NCBI RefSeq assembly: GCF_900167565.1
Contig: NZ_FUZV01000002.1
Coordinates: forward strand, 124,001 to 188,000
Direction of reading: 5' to 3'
DNA from: Pseudoxanthomonas indica
Lineage (GTDB): Bacteria; Pseudomonadota; Gammaproteobacteria; Xanthomonadales; Xanthomonadaceae
DNA length: 64,000 nucleotides
Part shown: positions 43,519 through 52,672 of the stretch, one piece after another
Layout of the letters: every line of letters begins with the position of its first letter
Numbering within the stretch: the stretch's first letter is position 1
Program-made: the position numbers and the translations under genes
The notes under the pieces: model-generated
Told to the model about the DNA's origin: nothing
The model's input: the letters and a program-made list of their open reading frames with translations, nothing else
The model's database searches: none

Positions 43519-45851
43519 CGGCGCGCGGCCCGCTGCAAGGCGTCGGCCACCATCGACTGGCTCAGCACGGTCGGCAGCACTTCGCCTTCACCGCCACCGC
43601 GCGGATACACCACGTACAGCGGCACGCCGACGGCGTCGTGCTGTTCCAGGAAGGTGGTGATGCTGGCGTCGACATTGGTCCAGTCGCCTTGCATGAAGAC
43701 CCCATCCACCGCCGCCAGCGACTGGCGGAAGGCCTCGCGATTGAGCACGGTTTTCTCGTTGGCCTTGCAGGTCACGCACCAGTCGGCCGTGATGTCGACA
43801 AACACCACCTTGCCCTGCGCGCGCAGCTCGGCCAGTTTTTCCGGCGAGTAAGCCACCACGCCTGCGACGGGCGCCGCAGCCAGCGTGGGCGACGGCACGC
43901 GATGCGCCATCCACAGCGGCACGATGGCCGCTGCCAGGACCAGCAACGCAAGTGCGCGCTGCACCGGCTTGTGCTGCCAGCGCAGGTGCTGCAGCCACCA
44001 CGCCGCCAGCGTCAGCAGCACCAGGCCCACCAGCACCAGCGCCACCGCGTCGATGCCACGCTGACGACCGAGCACCCACAGCAGCCACACCGCGGTCAGG
44101 TACATCGGGAACGCCAGCGCCTTCTTCAGGCTGTCCATCCACACGCCCGGACGCGGCAGGCGCTGCGACAGCGCCGGCACGAAACCAATCAGCAGGAATG
44201 GCAGGGCCAGGCCCAACCCCAGCATCAGGAACACCAGCAAGGCCACCGGTACGGTCGCGGCAAATGCAAAGGCCAGCGCAACGCCCATGAAGGGCGCCGT
44301 ACAGGGGCTGGCCACGACCACCGCCAGCACGCCGGTGAAGAAATCACCCGCCAGTCCAGACTTGCGGCTCAGGCTTTCGCCCGCACCCGCCAGGCCGTAA
44401 CCCACCGCGAATACACCCGACAGGCTCAGGCCCACCGCAAACACCACGTACACCAGCAGGCCGATGACCCACGGCTGCTGCAGTTGGAAACCCCAACCCA
44501 GCGCCTGGCCGGCGGCACGCAGCGCCAGCGCGACCGCGCCCAGCGCCACAAAGCTCAGGATTACGCCGGCCGTGTAGGACACGGCACGTGCACGCGGACG
44601 ATCCGCGCTGGCCAGCGACAGCGCCTTCAACGAGAGCACCGGCAACACGCAGGGCATCAGGTTCAGCACCACGCCGCCGGCCAGCGCCAACAGCAAGGCC
44701 ATCCACAGGCTGGCGGGCGCCTGGGTGGCGCGCTGCACGGCGTCCTGCGGCGGTCGCGTGCGTTCGGGCATCGATGTGACGTCGGACGACGATGTTGAGG
44801 TGGCCTCCGGAGTCGTCGCAGTTTCGGACGTACCCGCAGCCACCGGACCCGCCGCGCCTGCTTTCGTCGCCGGCGGCGCATCCGCTGCGGTCATCGCATC
44901 CACCGGCTGCACCTTGCCGGCCGGAATCGCCAGCTCGAAACGTCGCGTCATCGGCGGGTAACAGATGCCCCCGGTCTGGCAGCCCTGGAAGGTCACCTTC
45001 AGCGTGGCCCTTGCGGCACGCGCATCGCGACGCAGCAGCGGTACCGGTACTTCGGTCTGATCGAAATACACCACCACATCGCCGAAGTGTTCATCGTGAT
45101 AGGACTTGCCCGCCGGCCAGCGCGGCGCGGCGAGCGTGATGCCATCGGCGCCATCCAGCGCCAGGCTGGTGCGATCGCGATAGACGTAATAGCCCGGCGC
45201 CGGGGTGAAGCGCAGTAACAACTGGTTACCGTCGTAGGCAATCGCTTCGACCGCAAACGCGCGCTGCTCCGGCAACGGTGCGGCATCCACCGCGCCCGCC
45301 TTGCCCGCACCGAGCAGGCCACCGGCGCGCGCACCGCCAGCGGCGCCCAGCGGCACGAAAGCACGGGTTGCGTCCGCGCCATCGGCCGCAGGCAAACTCA
45401 CGCTCAGGCTGCGCGTCTGCGGCGGGTAGCAGACACCGGCATCGGCACAGCCCTGGTATTTGATTTTGATGGTCACCTGGCTGGCGCCCGCGCCGGCCTT
45501 GCCGGGCAGCACGGCATTCAAGCTGCCGCGGTAGGTTTCCACGTCACCGAAGAATTCGTCATGGTAGGCCTTGCCCTTGGGCAACTGCAGCGGTTGCGCC
45601 GCGAAGTCGCCCGCCGAGACTTCCACGCTGGTGCGATGCCGGTACAGGTAATAGCCGTCGGCAATCTTCCATTGCACCTCGATCCGATCGCGGCTGGGCG
45701 CGCTCACGCTGGGCACGAACACCGCATCCACCGGCGGCAGATCCTGCGGGCGGATCTGCGCCTGCGCCGGAGAGGCGGGCAACAACACTCCGGACAACAG
45801 CAGGCCGGACAACAACAGGCCCGCGCAGAGCAGGCGAGACAACCACGTCAT
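43515..45851 (-). CDS. dsbD: thiol:disulfide interchange protein DsbD with a duplicated N-terminal alpha domain
   Basis: A 778-residue protein. After a signal peptide (about 1-32) come two copies of the DsbD alpha domain: copy 1 with C135/C141 (QGCADAGVCYPP) and copy 2 with C291/C297 (QGCQTGGICYPP), each preceded by YY(L/V)YR(H/D)RTS and a YHDE-FGDV segment. The eight-helix membrane domain (about 380-620) has its redox cysteines in NLMPCVLPVL and ASPCTAPFMG. The C-terminal thioredoxin domain has C692-V-T-C695. DsbD carries electrons from cytoplasmic thioredoxin to periplasmic partners. E. coli has one alpha domain. It sits between cutA and tlpA. Confidence 0.93.
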   Translation of the reverse strand: MTWLSRLLCAGLLLSGLLLSGVLLPASPAQAQIRPQDLPPVDAVFVPSVSAPSRDRIEVQWKIADGYYLYRHRTSVEVSAGDFAAQPLQLPKGKAYHDEFFGDVETYRGSLNAVLPGKAGAGASQVTIKIKYQGCADAGVCYPPQTRSLSVSLPAADGADATRAFVPLGAAGGARAGGLLGAGKAGAVDAAPLPEQRAFAVEAIAYDGNQLLLRFTPAPGYYVYRDRTSLALDGADGITLAAPRWPAGKSYHDEHFGDVVVYFDQTEVPVPLLRRDARAARATLKVTFQGCQTGGICYPPMTRRFELAIPAGKVQPVDAMTAADAPPATKAGAAGPVAAGTSETATTPEATSTSSSDVTSMPERTRPPQDAVQRATQAPASLWMALLLALAGGVVLNLMPCVLPVLSLKALSLASADRPRARAVSYTAGVILSFVALGAVALALRAAGQALGWGFQLQQPWVIGLLVYVVFAVGLSLSGVFAVGYGLAGAGESLSRKSGLAGDFFTGVLAVVVASPCTAPFMGVALAFAFAATVPVALLVFLMLGLGLALPFLLIGFVPALSQRLPRPGVWMDSLKKALAFPMYLTAVWLLWVLGRQRGIDAVALVLVGLVLLTLAAWWLQHLRWQHKPVQRALALLVLAAAIVPLWMAHRVPSPTLAAAPVAGVVAYSPEKLAELRAQGKVVFVDITADWCVTCKANEKTVLNREAFRQSLAAVDGVFMQGDWTNVDASITTFLEQHDAVGVPLYVVYPRGGGEGEVLPTVLSQSMVADALQRAARR

Positions 45852-45854
45852 GGA

Positions 45855-46190
45855 TCAGGATTCCTCAGCGGCTTCGTCGCCGGTTTCACCGACAACCCAG
45901 TGCAGATAGGCGGGCAAACCGGCGGCGACCGGCAGGGCCACCAGTTCCGGCAATTCATAAGGGTGCAGCTGGCTCAGTCGCGCCGCCAGCGCCGGCAGGC
46001 GCTCGCCGGTGGTCTTGATGATCAGCTGGACTTCTTCCGAGTGTTCAATCGCCCCTTGCCACTGATAAGTGGAGCGCACCCCCGGCAGGATGTTCACGCA
46101 GGCCGCCAACCGCTCACCCACCAGGGCGTCGGCCAGGCGCTGGGCGCTTTCCAGGTCGGGGCAGGTGGAGAAGGCCAGATGGACGGACAT
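45855..46190 (-). CDS. cutA: divalent-cation tolerance protein CutA
   Basis: A 111-residue ferredoxin-like trimeric protein of the CutA family: MSVHLAFSTCPDLESAQ at the start, ERLAACVNILPGVRSTYQW with the conserved cysteine, EEVQLIIKTT and HPYELPELVALP. The physiological role is uncertain despite the name. The ATG at 46190 is chosen over an upstream one that would add a non-homologous extension. It is 3 bp upstream of dsbD, a pairing also seen in other proteobacteria. Confidence 0.93.
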   Translation of the reverse strand: MSVHLAFSTCPDLESAQRLADALVGERLAACVNILPGVRSTYQWQGAIEHSEEVQLIIKTTGERLPALAARLSQLHPYELPELVALPVAAGLPAYLHWVVGETGDEAAEES

Positions 46191-46197
46191 GGGGCGA

Positions 46198-46605
46198 TTA
46201 TCCGATCTTGTCGAGCGCGCGCAGGCGCGGGCGCAGCCAATCCGCCAGCGCGGCTTCATCCAGCTCGCCGCCGGCCAGCATCAGCATTTCCTGCACGCAT
46301 TCGACATTGCTGGCTTCCAGCTCCCAGCCGTTGAGGTTGAGGAAAGTTTCCATGACCACCAGCGCGGTGCGCTTGTTGCCGTCCACGAAGGGATGATTGC
46401 GGGCCAGCCCGTAGCCATACGCCGCCGCCAGCGCGGCCAGATCGGGCGGCGGCATACCGTAGGCCTGCAGCTGCCGGGGTCGGGCCAGGGCGCTTTCCAT
46501 CAGGCTGGCATCGCGGACGCCGGCAGGACCACCGTGTTCGGCAAGCTGGGCTTCGTGGATGGCCAGGACCACGGCTTCGCGCAACCAGCGCGGGCCTTCG
46601 CTCAC
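46198..46605 (-). CDS. Doc-family (death-on-curing, Fic superfamily) toxin
   Basis: A 135-residue Fic/Doc protein. The motif H71-P-F-V-D-G-N-K-R79 matches the Doc form HxFxDxNKR, with Lys-Arg rather than the GR of AMP-transferring Fic proteins. Doc toxins phosphorylate elongation factor EF-Tu and stop translation. The gene overlaps its partner's stop by 4 bp, as in type II toxin-antitoxin operons. The antitoxin is AbrB-type, not the Phd type of phage P1. Confidence 0.87.
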   Translation of the reverse strand: MSEGPRWLREAVVLAIHEAQLAEHGGPAGVRDASLMESALARPRQLQAYGMPPPDLAALAAAYGYGLARNHPFVDGNKRTALVVMETFLNLNGWELEASNVECVQEMLMLAGGELDEAALADWLRPRLRALDKIG

Positions 46606-46826
46606 TTGGCCAGCTCGCGCAAGGCGTCACGGCGACGGCGCATGACCGCTTCGGCCGCTTCCATCTGCTCGGCAAACTCGGGGTCGAAGGGGGTCAGGCG
46701 ATAGCCGTCCGGCGACTCGGTCAGGTACAGCGTGTCGCCTTCGGCCACGCGCATGCGCGCCAGGATGTCCTTGGGCAGGACCAGGCCGACGGAGTTGCCG
46801 ATGCGGTTGAGCTTGAGGGATTTCAT
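46602..46826 (-). CDS. AbrB/MazE-type antitoxin
   Basis: A 74-residue SpoVT-AbrB swapped-hairpin protein: SLKLNRIGNSVGLVLPKDIL followed by VAEGDTLYLTESPDGYRLTP, then an acidic/basic helical tail that would wrap the toxin. AGGAG lies 7 nt before the ATG at 46826. It probably binds its own promoter, where TTAC-N4-GTAA is found. Cotranscribed with the downstream Doc toxin gene. Confidence 0.87.
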   Translation of the reverse strand: MKSLKLNRIGNSVGLVLPKDILARMRVAEGDTLYLTESPDGYRLTPFDPEFAEQMEAAEAVMRRRRDALRELAK

Positions 46827-46847
46827 GGGTAGTCTCCTGCTGGCGTT

Positions 46848-46876
46848 ATTACACACGTAAAACTCCGGTCGGGCAA
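46848..46876 (-). promoter_or_regulatory. toxin-antitoxin promoter with palindromic operator
   Basis: Read on the minus strand: TTGCCC (46876-46871), a 17-nt spacer and TGTAAT (46853-46848). The inverted repeat TTAC-N4-GTAA (46849-46860) overlaps the -10, where the AbrB-type antitoxin could repress. Confidence 0.6.
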
Positions 46877-46893
46877 TTCTTTCGGCCCTCGCT

Positions 46894-46921
46894 CTTGAAA
46901 GCCCTGACCAGACCCCCATCT
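46894..46921 (+). promoter_or_regulatory. sigma-32 (RpoH) heat-shock promoter of groESL
   Basis: CTTGAAA (46894-46900), a 13-nt spacer and CCCCATCT (46914-46921): an essentially perfect match to the RpoH consensus. It lies 18 bp from the -35 of the divergent toxin-antitoxin promoter. Confidence 0.88.
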
Positions 46922-46963
46922 CTGGGCAGTCCCGGTTCGCCGGGATCTTTTTGCCCGCGTGAC

Positions 46964-46989
46964 TGGCACTCAGCGTGACCGAGTGCTAA
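46964..46989 (+). promoter_or_regulatory. CIRCE element (HrcA operator) of groESL
   Basis: TGGCACTC-N9-GAGTGCTAA, against the consensus TTAGCACTC-N9-GAGTGCTAA. The right arm is perfect; the left arm keeps GCACTC. A -10-like TAACAT overlaps the right arm. With the sigma-32 promoter upstream this gives dual heat-shock control. No hrcA gene lies in the window. Confidence 0.88.
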
Positions 46990-47036
46990 CATCGCCGCCC
47001 TTTCCCAGTCCAATCAATCACTTAAAGAGGATTGAA

Positions 47037-47327
47037 ATGAGCAATATCAAGCCCCTGTACGACCGCGTGGTCATCAAGCGCATGGAAGAAGAGAAGCTGT
47101 CCGCCGGCGGCATCGTGATCCCGGACTCGGCCACCGAGAAGCCGATCAAGGGTGAAGTCGTCGCCGTGGGCGAAGGCAAGGTGCTGGACAACGGCAGCGT
47201 GCGCGCGCCGAAGGTCAAGGTCGGCGACAAGGTGCTGTTCGGCAAGTACAGCGGCACCGAAGTGAAGCTCGACGGCACCGATCTGCTGGTCGTCAAAGAA
47301 GACGACATCTTCGCGATCCTGGGCTGA
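47037..47327 (+). CDS. groES: co-chaperonin GroES
   Basis: A 96-residue co-chaperonin: [22 protein letters not shown] with the mobile loop, [20 protein letters not shown] and a C-terminal [14 protein letters not shown]. It caps GroEL during protein folding. AAAGAGG precedes the ATG at 47037. An in-frame ATG at 46959 lies before the CIRCE element and cannot be the start. Confidence 0.98.
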   Translation: MSNIKPLYDRVVIKRMEEEKLSAGGIVIPDSATEKPIKGEVVAVGEGKVLDNGSVRAPKVKVGDKVLFGKYSGTEVKLDGTDLLVVKEDDIFAILG

Positions 47328-47362
47328 GCCCGCCCCGCGCCCTTTTCTTACGCATTTACTGA

Positions 47363-49018
<1,656 letters not shown>

Positions 49019-49049
49019 GTCCTGCTCTCCGCTGCACCTGTACTGCGAA

Positions 49050-49075
49050 AACCCCGCCGCAAGGCGGGGTTTTTG
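49050..49075 (+). terminator. Rho-independent terminator after groEL
   Basis: AACCCCGCC-GCAA-GGCGGGGTT followed by TTT, then GTTTG. A-rich flanks on the other side make it usable in both directions for the convergent gene ending at 49084. Confidence 0.9.
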
Positions 49076-49083
49076 TTTGTGCT

Positions 49084-50397
49084 TCAGCCCGCCAGCGATC
49101 GCACCGCCGCCAGCGCCTCGTCCACTTCGGCAGGCGAGTTGACCAGGCTGGGCGCCAGCCGCGCATACGGCACGGCGTAAGGACTGGTGCTGGCGATGAT
49201 GCGCTTGGCCAGCAATTGCTTGACCACGTCCTGCGGCGCCATGCCTTCGATTTCAAAGGCAACCAAGCCGGCGGACAACGCCGGCGATCGTGGCGTATGC
49301 ATTTTCACCTTCGGGATGCCGGCCAGGCCGGCCTTGAGTTGATCATTCAAGCTGGCGATGCGGCTGGCCACGCGTGTCTTGCCCATCTGCCCGTGCATGC
49401 GGAACGCCGCGGCCGCGGCCCATTGATGCTCATAGGCATGGAAGCCGCCCGGACTCATGCGCGCGGCATTGTTGGCGCCGCTCGGTGGCCGATCCTCCGT
49501 CCAGGCGACGTAGCTTTCCATCTCGCTGAAATTGGGCACCATCGGATGCAGGCGCGCCCAGTTCTGCGCATTCGCCCAGATCAGCGCCGTGCCGCGCGGG
49601 GCGAACATCCATTTATGCGTGCCGGCGCAGAAATAATCCGCACCCATCGTGGCGACGGTTTCGTCGACCGAGCCCAATCCGTGCACGCCATCGACCACCA
49701 GCAGCGGTGGTTGCGGCAAGGATCGGAGCATCGCGCTGATTTCGCGGATGGGCAGGCGGATGCCGGTGCTCGAATGCACCCAGGTGATGCCCAGCACGCG
49801 TGTCTGCGGGCGGATCGCCGCCTTGAGTGTGCCGATGATCTGGTCGGCGCTCGCGTTGGCGGATTCGTCGAAGAGTTTGATCTTGCGCATCGATGCGCCA
49901 GTGCGCTCGGTCGCCAGGCGTATCGACTCGTGATGGGAGAAATGATCGTGCACGGTGGTCAGCACTTCATCGCCGGCCTTCAGCGGCAGGCCGTGATAGA
50001 CCAGCGCCAGACTTTCGGTGGTGCTGCGGGTCAGGCAGACGTCTTCGCCGCGCCCGCCCAGGTAGCCGGCCACCTCGTTGCAGACCTGCAGTGGCAGGTT
50101 GTGCGCCTCATCCTCGAACAGTGATTGCTCCACGAACAGGAACGGATTGGCGTCCATGGCGCGTCGATAACTCTCCAAGGCCGCGCGCACCGGTGCAGGA
50201 TGGCTGGCGATGAAGAACGAGGAGAAGTGCCGATACGAAGGATCCAGTTCGAACTGCGCGCGCACGTTGTCCCAGTTCGACAGATCCGGCAAGGCCGGCG
50301 TCTGCGCTGCCACTTGGGCGAGCAATGACGTGGGCGCCGCGGCGACGGCCAGGGCCGCGGGGCTGGCGGCGAGCAGTTGGCGACGGGTCAAGGCCAT
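49084..50397 (-). CDS. Tat-exported class V aminotransferase (isopenicillin N epimerase-like PLP enzyme)
   Basis: A 437-residue protein with a twin-arginine signal peptide: LTRRQLLAAS near residues 3-12, then a hydrophobic stretch ending about TSLLAQ. The rest is a fold-type I PLP enzyme of class V (NifS/isopenicillin N epimerase-like). TRSTTESLALV is near the cofactor phosphate, VVDGVHGLGSVD holds the PLP-ring Asp/His, and the Schiff-base lysine is in CAGTHKWMFAPRG. Tat export of a folded, cofactor-loaded enzyme makes sense. The substrate is unknown; a cysteine-desulfurase-like lyase or amino-acid epimerase is possible. AAGGAG precedes the ATG at 50397. Confidence 0.85.
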   Translation of the reverse strand: MALTRRQLLAASPAALAVAAAPTSLLAQVAAQTPALPDLSNWDNVRAQFELDPSYRHFSSFFIASHPAPVRAALESYRRAMDANPFLFVEQSLFEDEAHNLPLQVCNEVAGYLGGRGEDVCLTRSTTESLALVYHGLPLKAGDEVLTTVHDHFSHHESIRLATERTGASMRKIKLFDESANASADQIIGTLKAAIRPQTRVLGITWVHSSTGIRLPIREISAMLRSLPQPPLLVVDGVHGLGSVDETVATMGADYFCAGTHKWMFAPRGTALIWANAQNWARLHPMVPNFSEMESYVAWTEDRPPSGANNAARMSPGGFHAYEHQWAAAAAFRMHGQMGKTRVASRIASLNDQLKAGLAGIPKVKMHTPRSPALSAGLVAFEIEGMAPQDVVKQLLAKRIIASTSPYAVPYARLAPSLVNSPAEVDEALAAVRSLAG

Positions 50398-50543
50398 GGT
50401 GAAGCTCCTTTTGGCGCCCACGGGCGCGGACACTGGAGCCAACGCCGAGCTGCCGCAGTGACGGCCACCGGCCGTCAGAAGCTCCGGGGGGCCCCGTCGC
50501 GTCGAGCCTGCCGAGTGCGGCCCGCTGGTTGCAAACGCAACAT

Positions 50544-50572
50544 TTGGCGGCCTGCGTAAGCTGTGTTATCAA
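50544..50572 (+). promoter_or_regulatory. candidate promoter of the DAHP synthase leader transcript
   Basis: TTGGCG (50544-50549), a 17-nt spacer, TATCAA (50567-50572). The leader-peptide ATG at 50581 follows by only 8 nt, so the leader would be read from the very 5' end of the transcript. Confidence 0.4.
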
Positions 50573-50580
50573 TGTCCCCC

Positions 50581-50664
50581 ATGAACGCAACCCGCACCCG
50601 CTTTTACTTTTGGTACCGCGGCTTTCCCATGCCACAGGCGGAGGAAGGGTTGCCCGCGCGCTGA
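50581..50664 (+). CDS. aromatic-rich attenuation leader peptide of DAHP synthase
   Basis: A 27-codon reading frame, too short for usual gene finding. Codons 8-12 read Phe-Tyr-Phe-Trp-Tyr (50602-50616), with another Phe at codon 15. It is followed by an intrinsic terminator (50689-50718) and then the DAHP synthase gene. Ribosome stalling at the aromatic codons when charged tRNAs are scarce would control termination. No Shine-Dalgarno sequence is visible. An in-frame ATG 9 nt upstream (50572) is an alternative start. Role inferred from position and composition. Confidence 0.75.
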   Translation: MNATRTRFYFWYRGFPMPQAEEGLPAR

Positions 50665-50688
50665 AGCCACACACAGCCGCAACACCTG

Positions 50689-50718
50689 AAAGCCGCCAGC
50701 CCACCTGGCGGCTTTTTT
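50689..50718 (+). terminator. attenuator terminator of the DAHP synthase leader
   Basis: An 11-bp perfect stem (50689-50699 with 50705-50715) around a 5-nt loop, ending in T6. The left arm AAAGCCGC (50689-50696) is also complementary to GCGGCTTT (50618-50625), right after the aromatic codons, and CCGCC pairs with GGCGG (50637-50641). Mutually exclusive antiterminator pairing is therefore possible. Confidence 0.85.
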
Positions 50719-50765
50719 GTTGCCAGGTCCCGCCCAGCCCCCATATCGAGTTCCCGGAGACACCC

Positions 50766-51839
50766 ATGGCACCGCATACCGACGACCTGCGCATCCGCAC
50801 CCTGTTACCGCTGACGCCGCCGGCCGACGTCATCGCCGAGCTTCCCTGCGACGAGCAGGTGTCCGACACCGTCACCGGCAGCCGCCAGGCCCTGCACGAA
50901 ATCCTGCAAGGCCGCGATGATCGCCTGGCCGTGGTCATCGGCCCCTGCTCGATCCACGATCCGATTGCCGCGTTCGAATACGCGCAACGCCTGCGTCCGC
51001 TGCGCGACAGCCTGGGCGATGCGCTGGAGATCGTGATGCGGGTGTACTTCGAGAAGCCGCGCACCACCGTGGGTTGGAAAGGCCTGATCAACGATCCGGG
51101 CATGGACGGCAGCTTCCGCATCAACGAAGGCCTGCGCCTGGCGCGCGGCCTGTTGCGCAACATCAATCGACTGGGCTTGCCGGCCGGCTGCGAATTCCTC
51201 GACACCACCTCGCCGCAGTACATCGCCGATCTGGTGGCCTGGGGCGCGATTGGTGCGCGCACCACCGAGAGCCAGGTCCATCGCGAACTGGCGTCGGGCC
51301 TGTCGTGCCCGGTCGGCTTCAAGAACGGCACCGACGGCAACATCAAGATTGCCGCCGATGCGGTCAATGCGGCCTCGCATGCCCATCATTTCCTGGCCGT
51401 GACCAAGGAGGGCCGTTCGGCGATCGCGGCCACTACCGGCAATCCGGATTGCCATGTGATCCTGCGCGGCGGCAAGGCGCCCAACTACGACGCGGCGAGC
51501 GTGGAGGCCACCAGCCAGGTGCTGGAAAAGGCCGGCCTGCCGGCGCGGGTGATGATCGATGCCAGCCATGCCAACAGCCTCAAGGATCCGGAGAACCAGC
51601 CCAAGGTGATCGACAACATCGCCACCCAGATTGAAGCCGGTGAGAACCGCATCATCGGCGTGATGGTGGAAAGCCATCTCATCGCCGGCCGCCAGGATCT
51701 GGTGCCGGGCCAGGCGCTGGCTTACGGCCAGAGCATCACCGATGGCTGCATCGGCTGGGAAAGTTCGGTGGCGGTGCTGGAGCGCCTTGCCGCAGCCGTT
51801 CGTGCGCGCCGGCAGCGCGCTGTGTCGCAGGCGGCGTAA
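50766..51839 (+). CDS. 3-deoxy-7-phosphoheptulonate synthase (DAHP synthase, AroG/F/H type)
   Basis: A 357-residue class I DAHP synthase that joins PEP and erythrose-4-phosphate, the first shikimate-pathway step. Motifs: VVIGPCSIHDP, RVYFEKPRTTVGWKGLINDP, GARTTESQVHRELASGLS, VILRGGKAPNYD and MIDASHANSLKD. The upstream in-frame region is the attenuator, not coding sequence of this gene; CGGAGA precedes the ATG at 50766. Which aromatic amino acid inhibits it cannot be told from sequence. The leader contains Phe, Tyr and Trp codons, so expression may respond to all three. Confidence 0.96.
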   Translation: MAPHTDDLRIRTLLPLTPPADVIAELPCDEQVSDTVTGSRQALHEILQGRDDRLAVVIGPCSIHDPIAAFEYAQRLRPLRDSLGDALEIVMRVYFEKPRTTVGWKGLINDPGMDGSFRINEGLRLARGLLRNINRLGLPAGCEFLDTTSPQYIADLVAWGAIGARTTESQVHRELASGLSCPVGFKNGTDGNIKIAADAVNAASHAHHFLAVTKEGRSAIAATTGNPDCHVILRGGKAPNYDAASVEATSQVLEKAGLPARVMIDASHANSLKDPENQPKVIDNIATQIEAGENRIIGVMVESHLIAGRQDLVPGQALAYGQSITDGCIGWESSVAVLERLAAAVRARRQRAVSQAA

Positions 51840-51850
51840 GCGAAAAGCGG

Positions 51851-52032
51851 GCCCTCACCCCGGCACACCCCGGCCTGGCGCAGCGCGCCGGTCGTGCAGT
51901 CAAGACGCGCGGCAGTGCAAAGCGTCTTGACCACACCCCGCAAGCGGGAGAGGGGGAAGCAGCCAAAGCAACGGCATCCCAAGACCCCTTCTCCCGCCTG
52001 CGGGAGAAGGTGCCCGCAGGGCGGATGAGGGC
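51851..52032. repeat. REP/MITE-like intergenic repeat element
   Basis: The 199-bp gap between two convergent genes is filled by a structured repeat. Imperfect terminal inverted repeats GCCCTCACCC (51851) and GGGCGGATGAGGGC (52019-52032) bound it. Inside is a perfect 11-bp palindrome with a 2-nt loop (51987-52010, CCTTCTCCCGC / GCGGGAGAAGG) and a related CAAGCGGGAGAGGG segment (about 51941-51954). Elements with CTCCCGC-GCGGGAG cores are abundant between Xanthomonadaceae genes. No transposase. Confidence 0.65.
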
Positions 52033-52038
52033 AGCCTT

Positions 52039-52653
52039 TCAGTGCAGCTCGTCGCGATAAACGAACTTCGGCACTTCCCAGTTGTAGCGGATCGCCAGCA
52101 CGCGCAGCACAAAGCCGCCAATGATGCAGCCGCTGGTGGCCCACGGCGACGGCACCCCGTAATGCAGCAGGGACAGGTAGACGACGCCGGTCAGCAGCGA
52201 CACGATCGCGTACAGCTCCTTGCGGAACAGCAACGGAATCTCGTTGCACAACACATCGCGCAACACGCCGCCAAAGGTGCCGGTGAGCGTGCCGGCCACC
52301 ACGGCAATGGCCATCGTATGCCCGGCGTCGCGGGCGATGGTGCAGCCGATCACGGTGAAGGCCACCAGGCCCAGCGCGTCGAGAAGCAGGAAGGCGTGGC
52401 GCAGCCGATGCATCCAGCGTGCGGCCACCGTGGCGAAGATCGCGGCGCCAATGGTGAACAGCAGATACTGCGGATGCCGCACCCAGCCCAGCGGGTAGTG
52501 GCCCAGCACGATGTCGCGCAGGGAGCCGCCCCCCAGCGCGGTGACCGAGGCGATGGTGACCACGCCAAACAGATCCATCCGCCGCTTGCCCGCTGACAGC
52601 GCGCCGGACATGGCTTCGGCGGTGATGGCGATCAGGTAGATCCAGGACAGCAT
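52039..52653 (-). CDS. TRIC-family (UPF0126) membrane channel protein
   Basis: A 204-residue protein with about seven helices and the internal duplication of the family: GGGSLRDIVLG in repeat 1 and FGGVLRDVLCNEIP in repeat 2. Prokaryotic TRIC channels are trimeric potassium-permeable channels. The ATG at 52653, preceded by GGGGAA, fits the first helix; an upstream extension overlapping the CoA-transferase gene is rejected. It ends 20 bp after the repeat element. Confidence 0.87.
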   Translation of the reverse strand: MLSWIYLIAITAEAMSGALSAGKRRMDLFGVVTIASVTALGGGSLRDIVLGHYPLGWVRHPQYLLFTIGAAIFATVAARWMHRLRHAFLLLDALGLVAFTVIGCTIARDAGHTMAIAVVAGTLTGTFGGVLRDVLCNEIPLLFRKELYAIVSLLTGVVYLSLLHYGVPSPWATSGCIIGGFVLRVLAIRYNWEVPKFVYRDELH

Positions 52654-52672
52654 GGCGCGTTCCCCGCGTGGC

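Noticed and set aside
46959-47036. Upstream ATG extending GroES
   Set aside because: It would place translation start before the CIRCE operator and promoter region and add a non-homologous segment.
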